A stretch of DNA of 64,000 nucleotides, taken from NCBI GenBank assembly GCA_017626055.1, contig JAGAJM010000006.1:248001-312000 (forward strand), in the 5' to 3' direction. Position numbers and translations under genes: made by a program. Positions within the stretch are counted from its first letter, which is position 1. Every line of letters begins with the position of its first letter. The notes beneath the pieces were generated by a model. It did no database searches, had not been told where the DNA came from, and saw nothing but the letters and a program-made list of their open reading frames with translations. This DNA is from a bacterium. Lineage in GTDB: Bacteria > Cyanobacteriota > Vampirovibrionia > Gastranaerophilales > Gastranaerophilaceae. Of this stretch, positions 42,231-51,363 are shown piece after piece.

Positions 42231-43445
42231 TTATGGTTTGATTATTGAAAGAACGTATTTGTCGTTGAAGTATTTTTGAGCACAAGCTAAAACTTGTTCT
42301 GCAGTAACTTTTTGTACTAATTCTTTCATTTTTTCTGTATATTCAAAGCCAAAACCAAGAGATTCGTATTTTGCATATGAGCATGCTTGTTGAACATTTG
42401 TTTCATCTAAGAATGCGCATTTACCAATTAAGTTGTTTTTAGCGTCATTAAGTTCTTTTTCAGAAACTGGAATTGTTTTTATTTTTTCTATTTCTTCGTC
42501 AAAACCTTTTAGTGAAACATCGATATTTTTAGCTTCTGTTGCGATATAAATCATGAAGTTTCCAACAAGTTTATATGTTTCGTAAGAACTTCTAACAACA
42601 TATGCTAACCCTTTTTTATCACGTAGTTCTAGGAATAATCTTGAAGATAAACCGCAAGCTCCTAACATAATATTTAACAATATCAAAGCTGGATAATCTT
42701 CTTCTCCATAAGTTTGAACTTGCCATCCTTTAATAATATGTGCTTGGTTTAAGTCTGATTTAATATTAGTAACTTCTTTTTTCTCTGTTAACACAGGTTT
42801 TTCAATATTGAAATTGTTATCTGTTGAATGTGGTAAAGTTCCAAGTGTTTCTTCGATTTGTGGAAGGATATCATCTTTTTCTAGTGCACCAACAATAGCA
42901 AGAGCTTTTTTACTATTATTTAAAATTTCGTTATAAGCCTCAATGACATCTTCTTTTGTAATAGAATCAAGGTTTTCTAAGATTGTTGTCATCGAATTGC
43001 CGTAATAGTGGTTTTCAAACATTGCTCTTGCATAAGAATCCATTGCACGAGTGCGAGGTGAATCAAGTTCAGCAGTTACTTCTCCTTGGATTTTGATTTT
43101 TTCTTTTTCAAATTCTTCAAATGTGGAATTTGTAATAACTTCGTGCATCAATTCAATTGCTTTTGAAAAATCTTCGTTAAGACAAACAAATTTCAAACGT
43201 AAATAGTTTGGGAATAAATCACTTGAGAAATCAATTGCATATTTCTCGAATTCATTTGCAAGCTCTTCTGAATTATAATTTTTTGTACCTTGAAGTAATA
43301 GTCTTGCAACAAGTGAGTAAATCCCAGGTTTTTTCTCTGCGTTGTTTACTGAAAAGTTTAGGCAAAGAGCCATTCTAGGGGTGTTATCGTTCTTTTTATA
43401 AATATAACTAATATTATTGTTTAATTTAGAAATTTCTTTTGTCAT
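42231..43445 (-). CDS. M16 (insulinase-family) homologue without the zinc-binding motif
   Basis: 404 residues, the length of a single M16 unit. Where active members have H-x-x-E-H before the LFKGT segment, this protein reads SLVAR before LLLQGT, so all three residues are changed. The C-terminal half keeps LRDKKGLAYVVRSSYE, the R/Y region typical of non-catalytic partner subunits. It probably pairs with an active M16 protein encoded elsewhere. GGAGAG precedes the ATG. It has no signal peptide. It is divergent from comM with a short gap. Confidence 0.8.
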   Translation of the reverse strand: MTKEISKLNNNISYIYKKNDNTPRMALCLNFSVNNAEKKPGIYSLVARLLLQGTKNYNSEELANEFEKYAIDFSSDLFPNYLRLKFVCLNEDFSKAIELMHEVITNSTFEEFEKEKIKIQGEVTAELDSPRTRAMDSYARAMFENHYYGNSMTTILENLDSITKEDVIEAYNEILNNSKKALAIVGALEKDDILPQIEETLGTLPHSTDNNFNIEKPVLTEKKEVTNIKSDLNQAHIIKGWQVQTYGEEDYPALILLNIMLGACGLSSRLFLELRDKKGLAYVVRSSYETYKLVGNFMIYIATEAKNIDVSLKGFDEEIEKIKTIPVSEKELNDAKNNLIGKCAFLDETNVQQACSYAKYESLGFGFEYTEKMKELVQKVTAEQVLACAQKYFNDKYVLSIIKP

Positions 43446-43509
43446 TGTTCATCTCTCCACTGTTTTGATTTTATCATAGTTTAAATTAAAAGACAAATTA
43501 AATGAATTA

Positions 43510-43518
43510 TGATATACT
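43510..43518 (+). promoter_or_regulatory. extended -10 box six bases before the comM start (leaderless candidate)
   Basis: TG-A-TATACT, six bases, then the ATG at 43525. A partial -35 (AAGACA) lies 17 bases upstream. Confidence 0.55.
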
Positions 43519-43524
43519 TTGGGT

Positions 43525-45060
43525 ATGGTAAACAGAGTTAAGACGGCAACGGTTATAGGTTTAAATGCGTACGAAGTTTCAGTTGAAACTGACGTAACTA
43601 ATTCTTTGCCTGGAATGTCAGTTGTTGGTTTGCCTGACACTTCAGTTACAGAAGCAAGAGATAGGGTAAAGTCTGCGGTAAAAAATTCGGGTTATTCTTT
43701 TCCTGCTAAAAAAGTTGTTGTAAACCTTGCTCCAGCTGATTTGAAAAAAGTTGGTACAAATTTTGATTTGCCTATGGCGATTGGAATTTTAATCGAAGAA
43801 GAAGTTTTAACTTCTGAGCAAGTAAAAGATTATGCTTTTATTGGGGAATTATCTTTAGATGGTACAATCCGAGGTGTAAGTGGGGTTTTACCGCTTGTTT
43901 TAGGTTTAAAAGAAGCTGGAGTTAAAAATGTTATTGTGCCGTTAGAAAACGCTAAGGAAGCGGCATTGAATGGTGAAGTAAATATTTATGGCGCAGGACA
44001 TTTGGTTGATGTCGTAAATCATTTTGTAGAAACAAAAATTCAGCCAACAGTTGTTGATGTAAAAGAATATTTGGCAAAGCAAATTCAACAAGATTATACT
44101 TTTGATTTTAAAGATGTAAAAGGTCAGCAAAAAGCAAAAAAAGCCTTAGAAATTGCAGCCGCGGGTGGTCATAACATTTTGATGGTTGGTTCCCCTGGCT
44201 CTGGTAAAACCTTGATGGCAAAATGTTTTGCATCTATTTTACCGCCATTAGAATTATCTGAAGCGCTGGAATTAACAAAGATTTATAGTATTTGTGGGCT
44301 TCTATCACCAGATGAACCATTGATGACAAAGCGACCATTTAGACCTGTTCACCATACCGCATCCGCAAATGGTATTATCGGTGGCGGTACAAATCCAAAG
44401 CCAGGTGAGATTACTTTAGCAAATCGTGGAGTCCTATTCTTAGATGAAATGGTTGAGTTTCCAAGAAATGTTTTAGAGGTGCTTCGTCAACCATTAGAAG
44501 ATGGTGAAATTGTGATTTCAAGAGCTCAACATTCTATAAAATATCCTGCTAACTTCATGTTGTTGGGAGCTATGAACCCTTGTCCTTGTGGATTTTTAGG
44601 TGACAAAGAGAAACAATGCACTTGTTCTGATTTCCAAGTTAGTAGATATTTAGCAAGACTTTCTGGTCCATTATTAGACAGAATTGATATTCAAATAGAT
44701 GTTCCTAGATTGACACCATCTGAACTTCTAGCAACAAAAGATGCCGAAGAAGATTCAGCAATGATAAGGCAACGTGTTGTAAAAGCCAGAGCGATTCAAT
44801 CAGAACGATATAAAGATGAAAATATTCTAACAAATTCAGAATTAACATCAGAGCTTATCAAAAAATATTGTCAAATTGATGAAAAATCTCAAGAAATTCT
44901 AAAAGTTGCAATCGTGAAATATCAACTTTCTGGTCGTCGTTATGATAGAATTTTAAAACTTGCAAGAACTATTGCGGATTTAGATGAAAGTGAAAATATT
45001 ACTCAAGTTCATTTAATGCAAGCTCTTCAATATAAGGGCTTAAACCTTACTAATAGTTAA
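43525..45060 (+). CDS. comM: YifB/ComM family magnesium-chelatase-like AAA+ ATPase
   Basis: 511 residues. The N-terminal Lon-protease-S5-like domain (about 1-170; VNRVKTATVIGLNAYEVSVE) is followed by an AAA+ core with Walker A GSPGSGKTLMAK, Walker B GVLFLDEMVEF and AMNPCPCGFLGD, then a Mg-chelatase C-terminal helical domain. ComM is a bidirectional helicase that extends branches during natural transformation. The ATG at 43525 is preferred; a TTG two codons earlier would lie in the promoter region. It lacks a Shine-Dalgarno site. Confidence 0.92.
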   Translation: MVNRVKTATVIGLNAYEVSVETDVTNSLPGMSVVGLPDTSVTEARDRVKSAVKNSGYSFPAKKVVVNLAPADLKKVGTNFDLPMAIGILIEEEVLTSEQVKDYAFIGELSLDGTIRGVSGVLPLVLGLKEAGVKNVIVPLENAKEAALNGEVNIYGAGHLVDVVNHFVETKIQPTVVDVKEYLAKQIQQDYTFDFKDVKGQQKAKKALEIAAAGGHNILMVGSPGSGKTLMAKCFASILPPLELSEALELTKIYSICGLLSPDEPLMTKRPFRPVHHTASANGIIGGGTNPKPGEITLANRGVLFLDEMVEFPRNVLEVLRQPLEDGEIVISRAQHSIKYPANFMLLGAMNPCPCGFLGDKEKQCTCSDFQVSRYLARLSGPLLDRIDIQIDVPRLTPSELLATKDAEEDSAMIRQRVVKARAIQSERYKDENILTNSELTSELIKKYCQIDEKSQEILKVAIVKYQLSGRRYDRILKLARTIADLDESENITQVHLMQALQYKGLNLTNS

Positions 45061-45512
45061 TTATTTAGAAGTTGAGTTAGAAATTCTTTGAGTAATTGGA
45101 TTTTTTCTGAACCTATTGCTGAAAATGAAATTTGTCCATTGTTTAATTTTAAGTGAAATTTTGCTTCGTAATAGCAAACCATACTGTTATTCATAAAAAA
45201 TACAACGGCAGGTTTTTTTTCTTCAACTCTAAAATCTTGGATTTGCGAAAAAGGAATTAGTTGGTTGTTTATATTTATTCCATTATCTACAATTTTAATT
45301 ATATCTTTGTGTGCTAATTTTTTTATTATAAGTAGTCTAGGTAGATAAATCAGTGTAAATGTTATTACACCAATGATTGTTGGAAGTAGTGTAATTCTAT
45401 GTAAGAGAAATAAGTATAAAATAAATCCAACAATAAGAAGATATAGGGCAAGAATCCCCATTACTATCATTATTGGTCTTTCATCCGTTGTTGGCTTAAA
45501 TATTTCTTTCAT
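45057..45512 (-). CDS. small membrane protein with possible PH-like domain
   Basis: 151 residues. Two adjacent membrane helices (about 15-65) are followed by a soluble domain with beta-strand pattern (IIKIVDNGININNQLIPFSQIQDFRV) like bacterial PH domains. It overlaps the comM stop by four bases on the opposite strand. It is 17 bases downstream of the 117-aa membrane protein and likely in its operon. Function unknown. Confidence 0.6.
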   Translation of the reverse strand: MKEIFKPTTDERPIMIVMGILALYLLIVGFILYLFLLHRITLLPTIIGVITFTLIYLPRLLIIKKLAHKDIIKIVDNGININNQLIPFSQIQDFRVEEKKPAVVFFMNNSMVCYYEAKFHLKLNNGQISFSAIGSEKIQLLKEFLTQLLNN

Positions 45513-45529
45513 ACTTCTTGTAGTTTATC

Positions 45530-45883
45530 TTATTTAGAATATTCTTTTACATTGTATCTGTCCATAAGGTCATTTTTTTTGTGTGAAGAAATTGTTGTTC
45601 CAATTAGCCACCCTGCAAGAATACCTAGAGGAATTCCAATGATTGCGTGTTTAATAGAACGTTTTACAATAGCTATAATAGCACCAATTCCACCCAAAAG
45701 GCTACTTGTAACCATGGTGAAGTTCAAAAGTTTTTTTTCTTGAGAATTATATTTGCGTACAAACTCGTCAGCTTTTGATTTTTCAATCTGATAGCTTGGT
45801 GTGTTTTTAGGTTTGTCTGGACTGTTTCTAAAGTCCAGACGCACTCTATTATTATCAATGCTTTGACCGACTTGTAATCTCAT
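45530..45883 (-). CDS. small membrane protein of unknown function
   Basis: 117 residues. The N-terminal 50 residues are soluble and charged. A helical pair (LLNFTMVTSSLLGGIGAIIAIV and AIIGIPLGILAGWLIGTTI) spans the membrane, followed by a charged tail ending NVKEYSK. The N terminus (RLQVGQSIDNNRVRLDF) is not a signal peptide. It lies downstream of murJ, separated by 42 bases. Family not recognised. Confidence 0.58.
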   Translation of the reverse strand: MRLQVGQSIDNNRVRLDFRNSPDKPKNTPSYQIEKSKADEFVRKYNSQEKKLLNFTMVTSSLLGGIGAIIAIVKRSIKHAIIGIPLGILAGWLIGTTISSHKKNDLMDRYNVKEYSK

Positions 45884-45925
45884 ATGTAATAAATCTAACT
45901 CTTCTTATAAAATTTTTAAATTGTC

Positions 45926-47530
45926 CTATTTTCTGCAAAATCTTGCTGACAATCTATTAAACAATTCTCCAGCATATTCCATTTTGAATAATAAATTCAT
46001 TGGAATATAAACACCCAGACAGATAATTGCTATTAAACTGATTTTTATGACTTCAAACGGAATCATAGGAAGTTGTACTAATTTGTCGTATTGTACTGCA
46101 CAAATCCAGCAAACGATAAATGTTATTGTACCTGAAACAAGCATTTTGAACAAGTTTACAAATAGTGATTTGTAGTTCATTTTTATTTTTCTAGAAATTA
46201 AAATACCTAAAACTACTGCGTTGAATAAAGTTACTAATGAAGTTGAAAGTGTGATACCACCAATTCCAAATCCAAGTTTTGTGATTAAAACCCAGTTAAG
46301 AATAAGTTTTAGAATTATTGATGAAAATGCAACTGCAAAAGGTGTTGCAGAATCATTAAACGAATAATAAACTCTAGTGATGGAATCTCTAAATACGTAA
46401 GGAATAATTGAAGCTGATAAGAACCAAAGTGCTTCTGATACCATAAATGTTGCAGTTGTATCAAATGCACCACGTTCATAAACGAGTCTTACCCCGTCTT
46501 GTCCTACTGTAATTATTCCAATAATAATTGGAATTGCTGCAAAAAATAGTACGCCAACCCCCTTGTTAAAGTATGTTTTTATATCTTCAATTTTATTTTC
46601 AGCTGCAAGTCTTGCAAAAATAGGGAATAGCGGAACTAAAAATGCTGTTACTAAAATCCCAACTGGGAATTGGAAAATTCTATTAGCATAACCAATCGCA
46701 GTCCAGGCTCCTTCTGAAATTGAAGAAGTGAAAAACATATCAACGTAGATATGGATTTGTCCAACAGTGGAACTCAAAACTGCTGGGAATAAAAGTTCTC
46801 CAATTGCTTTGAAGTTTGGATTAGCTACAATATCTAAACAAGGTTTCAATCTATATCCAAGTCTTCTGATATTTGGGTATTGGGTAATAAGTTGTAATGT
46901 TGCACCAACTGTTGTTGCCCAAGCAAGTACATAGCCTTTTTGATCACTTGGGGCTACTATTACGGCTACAATTATTGCTGCACTAACTAGCATAGGTGAA
47001 AGGTTAGGCAACATAAAATGTTTATAAATAATTAAAATTCCATAATAAATTCCAACAATTCCACCAATTAAAAGAATAGGTGTCATTATTTTTAAGTGTT
47101 CAGCAGCAAGTGTTACAAGTTCTGTTGAACCACTTGAGATGATTAGTTTCATTATTGGTTCTGCGAAAAAGAAAATAAAAACACTTAATGCTAAAAAGAA
47201 TATAATCGTAGAATTCATAAATGTTGAATATAATCGATTAACTTCTTCAGATGGTTTTTCTTTGAGGTTTGGAATTAGTTTTGAAAATATAGCAACAGTT
47301 GCACTATGGAATGGTCCCCCAACTCCACCTAACAAAATCAATGATAATGATGGAATTTGGTAAGCGTAGTAATAAGCGTCAGATACTAATGATGCACCAT
47401 AGTAGTTTGCAATGATAATATCTCGGGCAAATCCGATTAATTTACTCACAATTGTTACTACTGCAATTAGCCAAGCTGCTTTTAAAACGCTTGAAGTATG
47501 GTCTTTAGTTTTCGCTAATGTTTCTGTCAT
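45926..47530 (-). CDS. murJ: lipid II flippase MurJ
   Basis: 534 residues with about 14 membrane helices. AWLIAVVTIVSKLIGFARDIIIANYYGAS is the typical MurJ N terminus with the conserved R and D of the first helix, and LGGVGGPFHSATVAIF, AYQIPSL and GYANRIFQFPVGI follow. It flips the peptidoglycan precursor lipid II to the outer face of the inner membrane. The ATG at 47530 is chosen; TTG and GTG codons 6-9 bases upstream are possible. The start lies inside the end of the SpoIID-like gene (26-base overlap), so translation is coupled. Confidence 0.92.
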   Translation of the reverse strand: MTETLAKTKDHTSSVLKAAWLIAVVTIVSKLIGFARDIIIANYYGASLVSDAYYYAYQIPSLSLILLGGVGGPFHSATVAIFSKLIPNLKEKPSEEVNRLYSTFMNSTIIFFLALSVFIFFFAEPIMKLIISSGSTELVTLAAEHLKIMTPILLIGGIVGIYYGILIIYKHFMLPNLSPMLVSAAIIVAVIVAPSDQKGYVLAWATTVGATLQLITQYPNIRRLGYRLKPCLDIVANPNFKAIGELLFPAVLSSTVGQIHIYVDMFFTSSISEGAWTAIGYANRIFQFPVGILVTAFLVPLFPIFARLAAENKIEDIKTYFNKGVGVLFFAAIPIIIGIITVGQDGVRLVYERGAFDTTATFMVSEALWFLSASIIPYVFRDSITRVYYSFNDSATPFAVAFSSIILKLILNWVLITKLGFGIGGITLSTSLVTLFNAVVLGILISRKIKMNYKSLFVNLFKMLVSGTITFIVCWICAVQYDKLVQLPMIPFEVIKISLIAIICLGVYIPMNLLFKMEYAGELFNRLSARFCRK

Positions 47531-49232
47531 CTTCACCAACTAATTCTATATATAATCTTACTCCTCCTTTTGTTTCAGGATAGTAAAATTTAATTGTGTT
47601 TTTGCCACTGTTTAAATCTTCTGACAAATCTATTTGATTATACCTTTCTGATTTATCAAATTCAATTCTTTTGTCAATATTATTTATATTTACATCAATA
47701 TATTTTGATTTGTATTTGTTATCAACAACTAAAATAGCTTTGCCATTTTTTGAATAAAAGGTTTGTACTGCTCGAGTTTGGTCATCATCTGCTGATAATA
47801 TTACAGGTTCTGTTGCAAGTGTTATATTTGAATAATAATGTTTTAAAATTTGGTCATATGACATTTTTAATTCTGTTCCCATATAGCCTGCACCGTATTG
47901 GCTTAAACCCACACCGTGTCCGTAACCACCACCATATGCTTTGACATAAATCAACTGACCTTCATCATTGTATTCTTGTTCAAAAACAACGTTAGCACTT
48001 GGTAGGGCTTTTCCTTTGTTTGTTAAAAGGCGTCTTATTACAAGTTCTTTTTGTACAATGTAATTTTGGTTTTCTGTTTTAATTTCAAGCTCCATAATTT
48101 TTCCAGAAAGTCCACGTTTTTTTACGTTAAGTGATTTGATTATTCCGATTGTTTCACCTTTTTCAACCGCAGGTGTGATAAATCCTGTTGTACTTTGAGA
48201 TGCGATATTTGCTTGAACCGCATCTTGAATATCTTGTCCGCTCCATTCTCTTTCCCAACGGAAGTATGGTGAATTCACATCAAATGATTTTGGTTTTGAT
48301 TTGTAAAATTCAGCCACTTTTTCTTCTGTATCAAGAGCTTCAAACTCATCATAATCAGGTTTTGCGATTAGATAAGGCTTTGATTCTGATGGAAATGCTT
48401 TGGTTTTAACATCAGAGAATGTGTTTTCAAAACTTTCGCTCCAACCTCCAGCAGTTGATGAATATTGAGCTAAAATTAAATCCCAACCATAAAGAGCAAC
48501 GATTCCTTCGGTTTCTTTTACCGCTTGGTTTGATAATTCTTTTTCTGTGTTTGCACCAAAATAAACCTGGCTTGCAACTGAATCTACAACATCATAATTT
48601 GGATTAAGTTTTATTCTAGGGGAAAGTACATAATTTCTTGCTGCAACACTTTGAGCTTTTAGTGCTTCTAGCCCAAATCTAACAGGCATTTCATTTGGGA
48701 CAACACCTTTTAGGTATTGCTCAACTTCTATTTCATTTACGATATGAAATTGGTTTTCTTTTACGCAAGGTACAATTTCGATTTCTCCACGATAAACTGC
48801 GTTTTGTCCTGCTCTTTTTAAATCTTTAATTCCGATAAATCCAAATTTCGAGCTAAAAGAAATCGGTTTTGTTGTGTTTAGAATTTCTTCATTTTTCTCA
48901 TTAGTTAGGATAAAATTTTGCCCTTTTCGAGTGATTTTTATTGTTTCGTTAGGGGTTAAAGTATCAACAAATTCAATGCCGTTGTATAGTTCATAATCAT
49001 CTGTTGCGTATATTGTAGTTTCTTGCCAAAAATATGACGTAAAGTTATTTGTTCCAATTCCAACTCTAATGAGTTTTGATTTTGGTTCGTTTTGTTCAAT
49101 AATTTGTGTAATTTGTTCTTTTAAATCGGCAGATAAGGGTGAAGCCATAGGAATATCACCCAAGACATTAGCTTTTGCAACAGGACAAAATAACAACACG
49201 TTTAAAAATAATAAAATTCCCAACTTCTTCAT
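47505..49232 (-). CDS. SpoIID/LytB domain protein, exported
   Basis: 575 residues from the ATG at 49232, which opens a signal peptide (MKKLGILLFLNVLLF, ending AKA). The SpoIID core has EQYLKGVVPNEMPVRFGLEALKAQSVAARNYVLS and GGYGHGVGLSQYGAG, the catalytic and glycine-rich motifs of the family. SpoIID is a lytic transglycosylase that cuts denuded peptidoglycan strands. A C-terminal domain of about 90 residues beyond the core is beta-rich. TATAAT lies exactly six bases before the ATG and no Shine-Dalgarno is seen. Overlap with murJ fits a role in wall remodelling; spores are not implied. Confidence 0.88.
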   Translation of the reverse strand: MKKLGILLFLNVLLFCPVAKANVLGDIPMASPLSADLKEQITQIIEQNEPKSKLIRVGIGTNNFTSYFWQETTIYATDDYELYNGIEFVDTLTPNETIKITRKGQNFILTNEKNEEILNTTKPISFSSKFGFIGIKDLKRAGQNAVYRGEIEIVPCVKENQFHIVNEIEVEQYLKGVVPNEMPVRFGLEALKAQSVAARNYVLSPRIKLNPNYDVVDSVASQVYFGANTEKELSNQAVKETEGIVALYGWDLILAQYSSTAGGWSESFENTFSDVKTKAFPSESKPYLIAKPDYDEFEALDTEEKVAEFYKSKPKSFDVNSPYFRWEREWSGQDIQDAVQANIASQSTTGFITPAVEKGETIGIIKSLNVKKRGLSGKIMELEIKTENQNYIVQKELVIRRLLTNKGKALPSANVVFEQEYNDEGQLIYVKAYGGGYGHGVGLSQYGAGYMGTELKMSYDQILKHYYSNITLATEPVILSADDDQTRAVQTFYSKNGKAILVVDNKYKSKYIDVNINNIDKRIEFDKSERYNQIDLSEDLNSGKNTIKFYYPETKGGVRLYIELVGEDDRNISEN

Positions 49233-49238
49233 ATAAAT

Positions 49239-49244
49239 ATTATA
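49239..49244 (-). promoter_or_regulatory. perfect -10 box six bases before the SpoIID-like start
   Basis: TATAAT, six bases, then ATG at 49232 on the minus strand, directly after the cysS terminator. It lacks the TGN extension and a clear -35. Confidence 0.55.
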
Positions 49245-49245
49245 T

Positions 49246-49281
49246 GACAAAAATCCCGAAACTTTTAAGTCTCGGGATTTT
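49246..49281 (-). terminator. terminator of cysS
   Basis: AAAATCCCGA / TCGGGATTTT around about 12 bases, ending in a T run on the minus strand. It abuts the SpoIID-like promoter. Confidence 0.8.
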
Positions 49282-49285
49282 GTAT

Positions 49286-50659
49286 TTATTTAAGTTCTAA
49301 AGTTGTTCCTTCTTTTGTATCTTTTACGATAATTCCTGATTCATCGAGAGCAATTCTTATTTTGTCTGCGATGTCCCAGTTTTTCTCAGCTCTTGCTTGT
49401 TTTCTTAGTTCAAGAACTTCATCCATAGAATTAAATGTTTGTCCTAGAACTTCTGATACGTGGGCTGCTGCTTTTGCTAAATCTTCATCAGATACAGAAG
49501 CTTTTTCAAAAGTGAAACCTAATGCAGTTCCTAATTTGTATAAAATAGTGAACGCATCTTTTTCATCTTTGTTAGCTCTTGTTGCAAGATCAAATAGGAT
49601 TGCAAGTGCTTTTGATGTGTTTAAGTCTTCATCCATAGCTTCAACAAAAGCTTTATATTCATCTGTTGTTGTGATATCTAAGTTTTCGTTAATAGGTGTT
49701 TGTTTAGCATTAACCAGACGTTTTGCACCTGCTTGAGCTGCAGTTAGAGCTTCATCTGAAAATTCAACTGGCATTCTGTAATGATTTGTTAAAATGAATA
49801 ACCTCAATGTGTTTGCGTCATAATTTTTCAACATATCATCAATAGTCAAGAAATTACCTAAAGATTTAGACATTTTTTCTTTATTGATAGTTACAAAACC
49901 ATTGTGTAACCAGTAATTAACGAATTTACATTCGTTAGCACATTCAGATTGTGCGATTTCGTTTTCGTGGTGAGGGAAGATTAAATCTGCCCCACCAGCG
50001 TGGATATCGATAGTCTTACCTAAGTATTTTCTACTCATTGCAGAACATTCGATGTGCCAACCTGGACGACCAACGCCCCAAGGTGAGTTGTAACCAAATT
50101 TTTCATCACGTTTCCATAATGCAAAATCTAGTGGGTCTTCTTTTAAATCGCCAACTTCAATTCTTGCACCACTTTCTAATTGGTCAATAGGTTGTTTTGA
50201 TAGATAACCATATTGAGGAAATTTTTTAACTCTGAAATAAACATCCCCATTAGCTTCGTATGCGTATCCGTTTGCAATCAAATCTTTTACGATTGAAATC
50301 ATTTCGCCTAAAGTTTTTGTTGCAAAAGGTTCAATATCTGGGGGTAAATTGTTTAGAGCATTCATAGAATTCACAAATTGACGATACCAATATTGTGAAA
50401 CTTCAGTTGGTGTTTTTCCTTCTTTTTCAGCTTTTTTAAGGATTTTGTCATCAACGTCAGTTACGTTACGGCAATATGTAACGTCATATCCTTTAAATTT
50501 TAAATATCTGTATAGAACATCCCAAGTGATGTAACATCTTGCGTGTCCAAGGTGAGCATAATCATATACTGTTGGGCCACAAACGTACATTTTAACCTTG
50601 TTTCCGTCCATTGGTTTAAATTCTTCTACTGTATTTGTGTAAGAGTTAAATAATTTCAT
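49286..50659 (-). CDS. cysS: cysteinyl-tRNA synthetase
   Basis: 457 residues. The HIGH-like motif is in YDYAHLGHARCYITWD, zinc ligands include CGPTVYD and WHIECSAM, and the KMSKS loop is EKMSKSLGNF. IDIHAGGADLIFPHHENEIAQSE is the family signature. The enzyme charges tRNA-Cys with cysteine in the cytosol. Length and motifs are complete. It lies downstream of the M14 amidase gene and ends in a terminator. Confidence 0.97.
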   Translation of the reverse strand: MKLFNSYTNTVEEFKPMDGNKVKMYVCGPTVYDYAHLGHARCYITWDVLYRYLKFKGYDVTYCRNVTDVDDKILKKAEKEGKTPTEVSQYWYRQFVNSMNALNNLPPDIEPFATKTLGEMISIVKDLIANGYAYEANGDVYFRVKKFPQYGYLSKQPIDQLESGARIEVGDLKEDPLDFALWKRDEKFGYNSPWGVGRPGWHIECSAMSRKYLGKTIDIHAGGADLIFPHHENEIAQSECANECKFVNYWLHNGFVTINKEKMSKSLGNFLTIDDMLKNYDANTLRLFILTNHYRMPVEFSDEALTAAQAGAKRLVNAKQTPINENLDITTTDEYKAFVEAMDEDLNTSKALAILFDLATRANKDEKDAFTILYKLGTALGFTFEKASVSDEDLAKAAAHVSEVLGQTFNSMDEVLELRKQARAEKNWDIADKIRIALDESGIIVKDTKEGTTLELK

Positions 50660-50711
50660 ATAGTCCCTCGTTTCTAGATTTAGGGTATCACAAAGAGGTT
50701 AAGATTTCTAC

Positions 50712-51359
50712 TTAGTACCTTTTTAATTCTTCAAATATCTCAAACATTTTAGGATGAAGGGCTTCTGGTGGAGCATCTTCATCTAATTCCAATGTGATTG
50801 TTGGAATATTTCTTTCCACTCCGCAATATGTACCAAAACTTCCTGGCGTAGGATAGCCGATGCTTCCTTCAGCTGGATAGCCAATAATTTCTGAAATCTT
50901 TTCCGCAATTTCTTTTGCTGGGCCATCGTAATTTACAACCTTATATGGTGCGTGAATTGTAAGGATTAGTTTTGGTGAATATTTTTCAATAACGTTAATT
51001 ACAAATTGAGTTTCAATCTCGCTAGCAGGAGATTTTCCTCCATAATAAGCCGTTGTGCAATCATCACAAGTTGCGTTCTCGCCTTCATTTTTCCCCCAAT
51101 TTTTAGTTGGGAAATTTCTGTTTAAGTCAACTCCGTTTGAGTTTGTTCTAGTGTTTTTGCTAAGTCCATCAGGGTTTAAACAAGGTATAAAAAGTAGGTT
51201 GTTTGATGGGAATGTTTTTAAATATTCTTCAATCAAGTGTTTTCCCTGAGGTTCGTCGCCGTGAAAAACCCCGATAATAAGAATGTTATTATCACCACTT
51301 TTACCGATTAGTTCGATACTGTTACCTAATTTGGTTTTTGTACTCTCTAAAATATCCAT
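50712..51359 (-). CDS. M14 family zinc carboxypeptidase, MpaA-like murein peptide amidase
   Basis: 215 residues. Zinc ligands: H and E in GVFHGDEPQG and H in ILTIHAPYK; the catalytic glutamate is in TITLELDE. NPDGLSKNTRTNSNGVDLNRNFP matches the family substrate-binding block. MpaA-type enzymes hydrolyse the gamma-D-Glu-diaminopimelate bond in peptidoglycan peptides for recycling in the cytosol; no signal peptide is seen. The ATG at 51359 is preferred to a TTG at 51374 because GAGGG lies just upstream and overlaps the ftsY stop. Confidence 0.85.
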   Translation of the reverse strand: MDILESTKTKLGNSIELIGKSGDNNILIIGVFHGDEPQGKHLIEEYLKTFPSNNLLFIPCLNPDGLSKNTRTNSNGVDLNRNFPTKNWGKNEGENATCDDCTTAYYGGKSPASEIETQFVINVIEKYSPKLILTIHAPYKVVNYDGPAKEIAEKISEIIGYPAEGSIGYPTPGSFGTYCGVERNIPTITLELDEDAPPEALHPKMFEIFEELKRY

Positions 51360-51363
51360 GAGT

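Noticed and set aside
47505-49232. The SpoIID-like gene as evidence of sporulation
   Set aside because: SpoIID domains occur widely in non-sporulating bacteria, including cyanobacteria; no other sporulation gene is present.
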